Positions 1 to 6,571 of a stretch of DNA of 9,832 nucleotides are shown in pieces (position 1 is the stretch's first letter; every line of letters starts with the position of its first letter). The translations under genes and the position numbers were made by a program. The DNA is from Candidatus Omnitrophota bacterium (GTDB lineage Bacteria; Omnitrophota; Gorgyraeia; JABMRG01; JAFGKX01): NCBI GenBank assembly GCA_016928375.1, contig JAFGKX010000052.1:1-9832 (forward strand), read 5' to 3'. Under the pieces are notes generated by a model, which saw only the letters and a program-made list of their open reading frames with translations, was not told the DNA's origin and ran no database searches.

Positions 1-417
1 ACGATAATAACCCAGCTTTTAAACGGCAACGATAAAATAAAATTAGGATCGTTAAATCCTACCAGAGATTTTAATTATGTAAAAGATACAAGCAATGCAT
101 TTTTGGCAATAGCTAATTCTGATAAAGTAATGGGCGAGGAAATCAATATAGCAAGCGAGCAGGACATAAGCATAAAACAATTGGCTGAAAAAATAATAAA
201 AAAGATTAATCCTAAAGCTGCGTTAATTTTGGACAAAGACAGGGTCAGGCCTGAAAACTCGGAAGTAGGAAAGCTTTTAGGCAGTAATAAAAAAATAAAG
301 AAATTAACCGATTGGAGGCCTGCGTATGATTTGGATAAAGGCCTTGAAGAAACAATCAGCTGGTTTAAGGATAAAAAGAACTTAAGCCTGTATAAATCGG
401 ATATTTACAATGTTTAA
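1..417 (+). CDS. legB: NAD-dependent nucleotide-sugar 4,6-dehydratase, LegB-like (C-terminal part only)
   Basis: The reading frame is open from base 1 and ends at TAA 415-417, so the gene's start and its NAD-binding Rossmann region lie outside the window; about 138 C-terminal residues are visible. They look like an extended SDR (epimerase/dehydratase) substrate domain: TRDFNYVKD near the start, INIASEQDISI, then RVRPENSEV, KKLTDWRPAYDLDKGLEETI, and an end in LYKSDIYNV. The RPENSEV block and the terminal DIYNV resemble LegB, which converts a nucleotide-linked GlcNAc to the 4-keto-6-deoxy sugar at the start of legionaminic acid synthesis. The neighbouring legC, legH, neuB and neuC homologues support this. 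The stop overlaps the start of legC by 8 bases, suggesting coupled translation. The TTG at 103 is an internal codon, not the start. The catalytic Tyr-x-x-x-Lys cannot be inspected. Another sugar 4,6-dehydratase is the main alternative. Confidence 0.82.
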   Translation, partial: TIITQLLNGNDKIKLGSLNPTRDFNYVKDTSNAFLAIANSDKVMGEEINIASEQDISIKQLAEKIIKKINPKAALILDKDRVRPENSEVGKLLGSNKKIKKLTDWRPAYDLDKGLEETISWFKDKKNLSLYKSDIYNV

Positions 418-1513
418 GAACCTATATTTAGATGCACCTAATATCGGGAAACTGGAAAAACAGTATCTCTCAAAGGCAATAGATACTGGGTATGTTTCGA
501 CTATCGGGCCCTATGTATCGGAATTTGAAGAAGAATTCGCCAAATACCTGAAAATAAAAAATACTGTATCCACACAAAGCGGAACAGCAGCGCTGCATGT
601 TTCTTTGCATGAGCTTGGTATTGGAAAAGGCGATGAAGTAATAGCGCCTGTTTTGACATTTGTTGCCACTGTAAATCCTGTTGTGTATGTCGGCGCAAAG
701 CCAGTTTTCGTAGATGTGGATATAGACACATGGACAATAGATCCCTGTGAAATAGAAAAATGTATAACCAAAAAAACAAAGGCGATAATACCGGTTCATC
801 TATATGGCAATCCCTGCAATATGGAAAGAATAAATGCTATCGCAAAAAAACATAAGCTTTATGTGATAGAAGATGCGACCGAAAGCTTAGGTGCTACATA
901 TAAAGCTAAGCCCTGCGGCACATTCGGCGATTTCGGCTGTTTTAGCTTTAATGGCAACAAGATCATTACAACAGGCGGCGGCGGTATGGTGGCAGGAAAA
1001 AATGATAAAAAAATGAAACATATAAAATTTCTGGTAAATCAAGCTCGGGATGATGCGCAAGGGTATTATCATCCTGAGATTGGATTTAATTACAGGATGA
1101 CGAACATAGAAGCAGCAATAGGCCTTGCCCAGCTTAAGCGCGTAAATGATTTTATAGCTAAAAAAAGAAAAATACATTCCATATATCAAAATGAATTAGG
1201 GAATATAGAGCAAATAGATTTTCAAAAAGAAACCAAGGATGCGAAAAGCTCCTGGTGGCTCACATGCTTTACTGTTAACGACAAATCAGATATGCTTAAG
1301 TTAAAAAATAAACTAAAAGATGAAGGCGTTCCCGCAAGAAGGGTGTTCATGCCTGTTGCGGATTTTCCTTTCTATAAAAAATACAAAAAAGAAAATTATG
1401 AGAATTCATATGCTATATACGAAAACGGCATTTGTTTGCCAAGTTCCACATTAAACTGCGAAAAAGATATTCATAACGTATGCAAAATCATAAAAAGGTT
1501 TTTTAAAAAATGA
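410..1513 (+). CDS. legC: PLP-dependent sugar aminotransferase, LegC-like (DegT/DnrJ/EryC1/StrS family)
   Basis: This 367-residue protein has the length and motif order of the DegT/DnrJ/EryC1/StrS aminotransferases. These use PLP and usually glutamate to put an amino group on a 4-keto nucleotide sugar. Visible signs are the N-terminal DTGYVSTIGPYV block, the cofactor phosphate-binding stretch TQSGTAALH (about residues 55-63), Asp155 in VIEDATESLG (pairs with the pyridine nitrogen), and the Schiff-base Lys184 in SFNGNKIITTGGGG. NYRMTNIEAAIGLAQL and a C-terminal CLPSSTLN are also family-typical. Following LegB, the expected reaction is transamination at C4 of the 6-deoxy-4-keto sugar. The ATG at 410 lies inside the legB tail and has no clear Shine-Dalgarno, so it probably relies on coupling. 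It overlaps legH by 4 bases (ATGA). Family assignment is secure; the LegC label rests on context. Confidence 0.9.
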   Translation: MFKNLYLDAPNIGKLEKQYLSKAIDTGYVSTIGPYVSEFEEEFAKYLKIKNTVSTQSGTAALHVSLHELGIGKGDEVIAPVLTFVATVNPVVYVGAKPVFVDVDIDTWTIDPCEIEKCITKKTKAIIPVHLYGNPCNMERINAIAKKHKLYVIEDATESLGATYKAKPCGTFGDFGCFSFNGNKIITTGGGGMVAGKNDKKMKHIKFLVNQARDDAQGYYHPEIGFNYRMTNIEAAIGLAQLKRVNDFIAKKRKIHSIYQNELGNIEQIDFQKETKDAKSSWWLTCFTVNDKSDMLKLKNKLKDEGVPARRVFMPVADFPFYKKYKKENYENSYAIYENGICLPSSTLNCEKDIHNVCKIIKRFFKK

Positions 1514-2136
1514 AAAATAAAATAATCTTAATAGGCGGCGGCGGACATTGCAAAGTTGTCATAGATGCGATCGATCTATCGGGTAAATTTGATATCTATG
1601 GGATAGTAGACCCTGCGCTTAAAAAAGACAGTAAAGTTTTAGGTGTTACCGTGATAGGTAAAGATGATATACTGCCTGATATTTTTAAAAAGGTAAAATA
1701 CGCTTTTATCACAGTCGGCTCCATAGGTAATTGTGAAATAAGAAAGAAAATATACAGCAATCTAAATAAAATCGGTTTTAAATTACCTGTTATAGCGCAT
1801 CCAAAATCAGTAATAGCGAAAGATGTAATAGCTAATATAGGAGAGGGCACATTTATAGCAGCAGGTGCTATTGTTAATCCCGGGATTGTGATAGGGAAAA
1901 ATGCAATTATAAATACAAAAGCATCTGTGGACCATGATTGCACAATAGGAGATTTTGTTCATATTGCCCCGGGAGTTACATTAAGCGGAGTGGTGAAAGT
2001 GGGCAATGAGACGCATATAGGCACCGGCGCTAATATAATCCAGTGTGTAGCAATAGGAAAAAACTGCATTATCGGCGCAGGCATAACCGTGCGTAAGGAT
2101 ATGAAAAATGGCAAAAAGAATATTCATAATAGCTGA
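1510..2136 (+). CDS. legH: Sugar N-acetyltransferase of the LegH/NeuD/PglD family (left-handed beta-helix)
   Basis: This 208-residue protein begins with a small Rossmann-like PglD/NeuD N-terminal domain (IILIGGGGHCKVVIDAI, residues 5-21) and continues into a left-handed beta-helix of hexapeptide repeats from about residue 95 (IANIGEGTFIAAGAIV, VIGKNAIINTKASVDHDC, HIGTGANI, IGKNCIIGAGITV). His142 in SVDHDC sits where this family has its catalytic base. The expected role is acetyl-CoA-dependent acetylation of the 4-amino group made by LegC. The start is an ATGA overlap with legC, with AAGG about 11 bases upstream. The end is odd: the last 29 bases are shared with neuB, and the protein stops in RKDMKNGKKNIHNS. 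The usual tail after the last coil (roughly ip-x-n-x-v-x-G-x-PAk) is missing. Transfer of another acyl group, or O-acetylation as in NeuD, cannot be excluded. Confidence 0.85.
   Translation: MKNKIILIGGGGHCKVVIDAIDLSGKFDIYGIVDPALKKDSKVLGVTVIGKDDILPDIFKKVKYAFITVGSIGNCEIRKKIYSNLNKIGFKLPVIAHPKSVIAKDVIANIGEGTFIAAGAIVNPGIVIGKNAIINTKASVDHDCTIGDFVHIAPGVTLSGVVKVGNETHIGTGANIIQCVAIGKNCIIGAGITVRKDMKNGKKNIHNS
2095..2099 (+). promoter_or_regulatory. Shine-Dalgarno for the neuB/legI gene, inside legH
   Basis: AAGGA lies 8 bases before the ATG at 2108. It is within the legH coding region and supports starting neuB inside legH rather than at a later codon. The NeuB N-terminal motif (IIAEAGVNHNG) begins only 6 residues after this ATG, so a later start would remove conserved sequence. 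Confidence 0.6.
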
Positions 2137-3115
2137 AGCAGGCGTTAATCATAATGGCAACCTAAACATTGCCAAGAAAATGGTGGATGCTGCCAAAAAA
2201 GCTGGTGCTGATGCTGTTAAATTCCAGAGTTTTAAAGCAGAAAATCTGGCAAAAGAGTCTGCTAAAAAAGCGCAGTATCAGCAAAGGACAACACCTGCTA
2301 ATGAATCGCAACTTGATATGCTAAAGAAGCTGGAATTAGGCATGAAGGAACATAAGGCGCTTATAAGTTATTGCAGGAAAAAGGGCATTTTGTTTTTATC
2401 AACACCTTTTGATCTAGAAAGCGTGAGTTTGCTTAATAACTTCGGATTAAAAATATTTAAAATACCTTCAGGAGAAATAATCAATTTGCCATTGTTAAGA
2501 AAAATAGGCAGTTTAAAGAAAAAGATTATAATGTCAACAGGCATGTCAGATATATGTGATATAAGGAGTGCATTAAATATACTTATAAGCTCTGGGACAC
2601 CAAAGAAAGACATAACGATTTTGCATTGCAATAGCGAATATCCTACGCCTTATGAAGACGTTAATTTAAAAGCCATGCTTACCATAAAAAATACTTTTGG
2701 CGTTGATGTGGGCTATTCCGATCACACAAAAGGAATAGAAATCCCGATTGCTGCGGCAGCATTAGGCGCAAGTGTGATAGAGAAACACTTTACATTGGAC
2801 AGCAGCATGAAGGGTCCTGATCATAAGGCATCTTTGGAGCCGAAAGAATTTAAAGCCATGACAGATGCAATAAGGCATATAGAAGTTGCTTTAGGTGATG
2901 GTATAAAAAAGCCCTCTGCTTCAGAGCGAAAAAACATAAAAGTAGTAAGAAAAAGCATAGTAGCTTTAAAAGATATAAGAAAGGGCGAGTGTTTTACAGA
3001 AAAAAACATTACAACAAAAAGGCCTGCAACGGGAGTCAGCCCTATGCAATGGGATATGGCACTAGGAAAAGCTGCAAAAAATAATTTCAGGAAAGATGAG
3101 GCAATCACGCTGTGA
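2108..3115 (+). CDS. legI: N-acylneuraminate/legionaminate synthase, NeuB/LegI family
   Basis: The 335-residue product has the standard NeuB layout: a TIM-barrel NeuB domain (about 1-275) followed by a SAF/antifreeze-like domain (about 280-335, with KGECFTEKNITTKRPATGVSP). Family motifs in order are IIAEAGVNHNG, DAVKFQ, LSTPFDLE, FKIPSGEI, IMSTGM, LHCNSEYPTP, GYSDHTKG, ASVIEKHFTLD and GPDHKASLEP. His206 and His227 match the two metal-binding histidines of NeuB, with the same 21-residue spacing. The enzyme condenses phosphoenolpyruvate with a free six-carbon N-acyl sugar to give a nonulosonic acid. With LegB/LegC/LegH and NeuC homologues alongside, the likely substrate is 2,4-diacetamido-2,4,6-trideoxymannose and the product Leg5Ac7Ac. 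Sialic (NeuB) or pseudaminic (PseI) synthase activity is less likely but cannot be excluded by eye. It overlaps the next gene by 4 bases (GTGA). Confidence 0.9.
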   Translation: MAKRIFIIAEAGVNHNGNLNIAKKMVDAAKKAGADAVKFQSFKAENLAKESAKKAQYQQRTTPANESQLDMLKKLELGMKEHKALISYCRKKGILFLSTPFDLESVSLLNNFGLKIFKIPSGEIINLPLLRKIGSLKKKIIMSTGMSDICDIRSALNILISSGTPKKDITILHCNSEYPTPYEDVNLKAMLTIKNTFGVDVGYSDHTKGIEIPIAAAALGASVIEKHFTLDSSMKGPDHKASLEPKEFKAMTDAIRHIEVALGDGIKKPSASERKNIKVVRKSIVALKDIRKGECFTEKNITTKRPATGVSPMQWDMALGKAAKNNFRKDEAITL

Positions 3116-3996
3116 GGATAGTTTATATAGGCGCAGTCGAATTTAGCCAAAAGGCATTAGAGAAATTAATATCTCTGCGCGCAGATATTGCCGGGGTTAT
3201 AACGATGAAAAAATCGGATTTTAATGCTGATTTTTGCGATTTATCGCGTATATGCAAGAAAAACAATATAGCTTATAAATATACAAATGATATTAATGCA
3301 AATGATAATGTAAAGTGGATAAAAAATCTTAAACCGGATATTATCTTTTGCTTCGGATATTCGCAGATGTTGAAAAAACATATGCTCAAACTTGCGCCTA
3401 TGGGTTGCGTGGGCTTTCATCCGGCAAAGCTGCCGCAAAACAGAGGCAGGCACCCAATCATATGGGCCTTGGCATTGGGGCTTAAAGAAACAGCATCCAC
3501 ATTTTTCTTTATGGATGAAGGCGCTGACAGCGGAGATATCTTAAGCCAAAAAGATGTAGAAATAGATTATAAGGATGATGCAAGGTCGCTTTACAATAAG
3601 ATCACTAAAACAGCGCTAAAGCAAATAGAAGTTTTTATACCGAAGCTTAAAAAAAATATATTTCAAATGATTCCTCAGGATGATAAAGCAGCGACTTATT
3701 GGAGAAAAAGGCATAAAGCAGACGGAAGGATAGATTTTAGGATGACGGGTGAGGCAATTTATAATTTAGTCAGGGCGTTGACAAAGCCATATATCGGCGC
3801 GCATGTAATATACAAAAATCAGGAAATAAAAATATGGAAAGCTAAAGAGGTTAAATGTAATTTAAGGAATGTGGAGTACGGAAAAGTGCTATTATCGAAT
3901 AAAAAGGAGATTGTTGTTAAATGTTATGATAATGCAATATGTTTTACTCAGCATGGATTCAAAAAATTGCCAAAGCAAGGAGAACATATATTATGA
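3112..3996 (+). CDS. Fmt/ArnA-like sugar N-formyltransferase
   Basis: This 294-residue protein starts with GTG 3112, overlapping the neuB stop. The first part (about 1-190) is a formyl_trans_N domain, with VYIGAVEFS at the N-terminus, PDIIFCFGYSQML, FHPAKLPQNRGRHP and DEGADSGDIL. Residues about 200-290 resemble the C-terminal domain of Fmt and ArnA (DGRIDF, then YNLVRALTKPYIGAHV). Such enzymes move a formyl group from N10-formyltetrahydrofolate to an amine, here probably a sugar amine. A role on initiator tRNA is unlikely, because the gene lies in a sugar operon next to a deacetylase that could expose the amine. Of the catalytic Asn-His-Asp triad, His103 and Asp139 are present, but the Asn two residues before the His is Gly101. 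This may mark a subfamily or altered chemistry. Confidence 0.8.
   Translation: MRIVYIGAVEFSQKALEKLISLRADIAGVITMKKSDFNADFCDLSRICKKNNIAYKYTNDINANDNVKWIKNLKPDIIFCFGYSQMLKKHMLKLAPMGCVGFHPAKLPQNRGRHPIIWALALGLKETASTFFFMDEGADSGDILSQKDVEIDYKDDARSLYNKITKTALKQIEVFIPKLKKNIFQMIPQDDKAATYWRKRHKADGRIDFRMTGEAIYNLVRALTKPYIGAHVIYKNQEIKIWKAKEVKCNLRNVEYGKVLLSNKKEIVVKCYDNAICFTQHGFKKLPKQGEHIL
3977..3982 (+). promoter_or_regulatory. Shine-Dalgarno that fixes the deacetylase start
   Basis: AAGGAG lies 10 bases before ATG 3993, inside the end of the formyltransferase gene. It selects 3993 over an in-frame ATG at 3939, whose extra 18 residues precede the conserved first strand and have no comparable site. Confidence 0.75.
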
Positions 3997-4661
3997 GTAA
4001 AGTTTTAGTATTAGCGGTTCATCCGGATGATGAGACCTTAGGATGCGGGGGAACCCTGCTTAAACATAAAAAAAGCGGCGATTCGATACATTGGCTTATC
4101 TCTACCAGCGCTAAAGAGTCCCAAGGTTTTGCCAAGCAGGATATTATTAAACGAGAAAAAGAAATAGAATGTGTAGGCAAAATGTTTGGGTTTACCACCG
4201 TTACCAGGTTAGGCATTTCAGCCGCAGGTGCTGATGAATTACCAACGAGCGTTCTGGTAAAGAAAATATCCAAAGTTTTTAATGACATAAAACCTGAAGT
4301 TATTTACCTTCCATTTATGAAAGACGTACACAGTGATCACAGGGTAATATTCGAGGCAGCATATAGCTGTATAAAGACATTTCGTTATCCTTTTATAAAA
4401 ACAGTGCTTATGATGGAAACAATAAGCGAGACAGAACTTGCGCTAAACATGGATAAAGAAACCTTTGTGCCTAATTATTTTGTAGATATCAGCAGGTTTA
4501 TGGATAAAAAAATCAGGATAATGAATATTTTTAAAAATGAAATAGGCAAGCACCCTTTTCCGCGAAGCGTCAAAAATATAAAGGCGCTTGCCACATTCAG
4601 AGGCGCAATGGCAGGATGTAAGTATGCGGAAAGCTTCATGCTATTAAAGAAAATATGTTAA
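3993..4661 (+). CDS. PIG-L/LmbE family zinc-dependent sugar N-deacetylase
   Basis: The 222-residue product opens with VLVLAVHPDDETLGCGGTLL. The HPDDE motif (His10, Asp12, Asp13) and the later DVHSDHR (His113, His116) are the zinc and catalytic signature of the PIG-L/LmbE superfamily. These enzymes remove N-acetyl groups from GlcNAc-type sugars. No signal peptide is visible, so it should act in the cytoplasm. The start is the ATGA overlap with the formyltransferase stop, backed by AAGGAG. The gene lies directly after the formyltransferase, so an acetyl-off, formyl-on sequence on one sugar nitrogen is the natural reading. Whether the substrate is the nucleotide sugar, the free sugar, the nonulosonic acid or its CMP form cannot be told. 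The 3' end overlaps the methyltransferase by 7 bases. Family is secure; substrate is inference. Confidence 0.87.
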   Translation: MSKVLVLAVHPDDETLGCGGTLLKHKKSGDSIHWLISTSAKESQGFAKQDIIKREKEIECVGKMFGFTTVTRLGISAAGADELPTSVLVKKISKVFNDIKPEVIYLPFMKDVHSDHRVIFEAAYSCIKTFRYPFIKTVLMMETISETELALNMDKETFVPNYFVDISRFMDKKIRIMNIFKNEIGKHPFPRSVKNIKALATFRGAMAGCKYAESFMLLKKIC

Positions 4662-5389
4662 AAGAAAAATCTAAAAAAACAGATAGGTATATAAGTTCCC
4701 AATTATATATGGAAACGGATTATTATAAAAAACCGAAGGAACTGTTTAAGCAAATCGGCCGTATAATTGCCGGCAGGATAAGCAAAAAGAAGCTTTATTC
4801 CATACTAGACGTAGGATGTGCAAAGGGTGAATTTTTGTATTATCTTAAGAAAAATAATATGCCTTTTCTGGAAATGGTTGGTATAGACTTTAGTAAAAAT
4901 CTTATTGATGAGGCGCGCTGTTTCGAAGGGCTACAGGGCGTAAATTTTCATTGTAACCTGGCTCAGTCATTTAACCAGAAGAAGCAATTCGATTTTGTAA
5001 CCATAATAAGCGTACTGTCTTTTTTTGATGAACCGGAAATAGTGCTTAGCAATTTAAAGAAGCACCTTAAAAAGAACGGTTTGCTATATGTGGTAGGGAT
5101 TTTTAATAATTACAATGTGGATGTTTTGATAAAATATAGGAATAATAAGTACAGCAACGAGTTTGAAAATGGTATGAATAATTATTCATTGGAAACTACG
5201 GCTAAGATTTTAGGTAAGCTAAACATGAAGATTAGCCATTGTTATAAATTCAATATGCCTTTTAGATTACAAAAACAAAAAAATCCTATCAGAAGCTGGA
5301 TAATGGAAACACCTGAAGGCAGAAAATTTGTTACGGGGCATGGGCTTATCTATGATATGTATATATTGGAAATTAAAAATATTAAATAA
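4655..5389 (+). CDS. SAM-dependent class I methyltransferase, probable sugar N- or O-methyltransferase
   Basis: The protein is 244 residues long. Motif I is ILDVGCAKGEF (Asp52 to Gly58 form the SAM-binding loop), followed by an acidic ribose-binding strand end (VGIDFS), FDFVTIISVLSFFDEP for motif II, and a post-II strand KKNGLLYVVGIF. This is a soluble class I Rossmann methyltransferase of the Methyltransf_11/25 type, with a C-terminal region (about 160-244) that probably sets substrate choice. In Campylobacter the legionaminic locus carries a methyltransferase next to ptmG, and N-methylated acetimidoyl legionaminic acid is known there. A matching role is plausible here but is inference from context. 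The ATG at 4655 overlaps the deacetylase stop by 7 bases and has no strong Shine-Dalgarno. O-methylation of the sugar is the main alternative. Confidence 0.8.
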   Translation: MLKEKSKKTDRYISSQLYMETDYYKKPKELFKQIGRIIAGRISKKKLYSILDVGCAKGEFLYYLKKNNMPFLEMVGIDFSKNLIDEARCFEGLQGVNFHCNLAQSFNQKKQFDFVTIISVLSFFDEPEIVLSNLKKHLKKNGLLYVVGIFNNYNVDVLIKYRNNKYSNEFENGMNNYSLETTAKILGKLNMKISHCYKFNMPFRLQKQKNPIRSWIMETPEGRKFVTGHGLIYDMYILEIKNIK

Positions 5390-5398
5390 AGAGGAAAA

Positions 5399-6562
5399 AT
5401 GAACAAAAGAAAAATATGTGTGTTTACGGGAACGAGAGCGGAATATGGATTGTTATATCCTCTTGCATCAAAAATAAAAAAAGATAATCAGTGTAAGTTG
5501 CAGCTACTTGTATCGGGCTCGCATTTATCAAAAGAATTTGGCCTGACGCACAAACAAATAGAAAAAGACGGATTTGGAATAGATAAGAAAGTTGACATGG
5601 CGCTAAAATCCGACACCCCTTCCGCTGTGTGCGCATCAGTAGGATTGGGCTTAGCAGGTTTTGGTAAAGCATTATACAAGCTTAAGCCGGATATTTTAGT
5701 GGTTTTAGGCGATAGGTATGAGGCAATGGCAGTGGCTATTGCAGCCATGATTTTGCGAATACCGATAGCGCATATAAGCGGCGGCGAGGCTACATTCGGC
5801 CTGATAGATGAAGCTATAAGGCATTCCATAACAAAGATGAGTCACCTTCATTTTACTTCGGTATCCCAATACCGTAAACGAGTTATCCAATTAGGCGAGG
5901 ACCCCAAAAGAGTTTTTAATGTTGGCTCATTGGGCCTGGATAATATAAGAAACATGAAACTTTTATCAAAGCAGGAACTTGAGCATGATTTAAATTTTAA
6001 ATTTAAAAAGCATAATTTTTTGGTTACTTTTCATCCTGTTACTTTGGAAAATAACAGCAGTAAAAAACAATTTTCGGAACTGCTTAAAACCTTGGACTCA
6101 TTTAATGATATAGGTATTATATTTACAAAAGCAAATGCTGATTCTGGCGGAAGAATCATAAATAATATGATCGACGAGTATGTGAAAAATAATTCCAATA
6201 AAGCTGCTGTGTTTGCATCACTAGGACAGCTAAAGTATTTTTCACTTATGAAAATAGTTGATGCTGTGATAGGAAATTCTTCAAGTGGTATTATAGAAGC
6301 GCCAGGTTTCAAAATACCAACCATAAATATAGGTGATAGGCAGGCAGGTAGGATAAAAGCGCAAAGTATCATCGATTGTAAACCTGTAAAAAAAGACATT
6401 CTTAAAGCAATTGGAAAAATTTATACCCTGGCATTTAATAAAAAAGTTCAAAACATCAGAAATCCTTATGGCGATGGCAGGACAGCAAGGCGTATTTTAA
6501 AGGTCCTGAAAAGTTATGATCTGAAAAACATACTAAAGAAAAAATTTTATAATATAGACTAA
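5399..6562 (+). CDS. legG: Hydrolysing UDP/GDP-sugar 2-epimerase, NeuC/LegG family
   Basis: The 387-residue length is typical of NeuC. Its motifs are VFTGTRAEYGLLYPL at the N-terminus, DILVVLGDRYEAMA, HISGGEATFGLIDEAIRHSITKMSHLHF in the middle, GSLGLDN, FLVTFHPVT, and IGNSSSGIIEAP followed by PTINIGDRQAGR. This is the GT-B-like fold of WecB/NeuC enzymes. They release the nucleotide and invert C2. In a legionaminic setting the reaction would convert nucleotide-linked 2,4-diacetamido-2,4,6-trideoxyglucose to the free manno sugar used by LegI. AAAGAGG ends 4 bases before the ATG and overlaps the preceding stop. The next gene starts 9 bases after the TAA. The specific Leg role rests on the neighbours; sialic-acid NeuC activity on UDP-GlcNAc is the alternative. 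Confidence 0.9.
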   Translation: MNKRKICVFTGTRAEYGLLYPLASKIKKDNQCKLQLLVSGSHLSKEFGLTHKQIEKDGFGIDKKVDMALKSDTPSAVCASVGLGLAGFGKALYKLKPDILVVLGDRYEAMAVAIAAMILRIPIAHISGGEATFGLIDEAIRHSITKMSHLHFTSVSQYRKRVIQLGEDPKRVFNVGSLGLDNIRNMKLLSKQELEHDLNFKFKKHNFLVTFHPVTLENNSSKKQFSELLKTLDSFNDIGIIFTKANADSGGRIINNMIDEYVKNNSNKAAVFASLGQLKYFSLMKIVDAVIGNSSSGIIEAPGFKIPTINIGDRQAGRIKAQSIIDCKPVKKDILKAIGKIYTLAFNKKVQNIRNPYGDGRTARRILKVLKSYDLKNILKKKFYNID

Positions 6563-6571
6563 ATTTTTAAT

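Noticed and set aside
103..105. TTG as start of a small separate gene
   Set aside because: The frame is open to the left edge and the upstream residues (TRDFNYVKD) fit the dehydratase, so this is an internal codon.
470..799. Open frames on the minus strand inside legC, and similar ones opposite neuB, neuC, hisF and legE
   Set aside because: They lie fully opposite well-supported genes, show no recognisable domains, and have compositions expected from reversed coding sequence.
410..3115. Pseudaminic acid (PseB/PseC/PseI) rather than legionaminic pathway
   Set aside because: The LegB-like tail, the NeuC/LegG-type 2-epimerase in place of a PseG-like hydrolase, and the CBS-nucleotidyltransferase all favour legionaminic acid, though the products were not tested.
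3939..3992. Upstream in-frame start for the deacetylase
   Set aside because: The extra 18 residues lie within the formyltransferase, and AAGGAG lies 10 bases before ATG 3993, right before the conserved first strand.
3112..3996. True methionyl-tRNA formyltransferase
   Set aside because: The domain is shared, but the gene sits in a sugar operon beside a sugar deacetylase, lacks the usual def/rsmB neighbours, and has Gly where Fmt has its catalytic Asn.
6525..6553. Sigma-70-like promoter (TATAAT at 6548, AAAACA 17 bases upstream)
   Set aside because: The upstream element matches only three of six consensus bases and TATAAT is expected by chance about once per kilobase in DNA this AT-rich; not strong enough to annotate.
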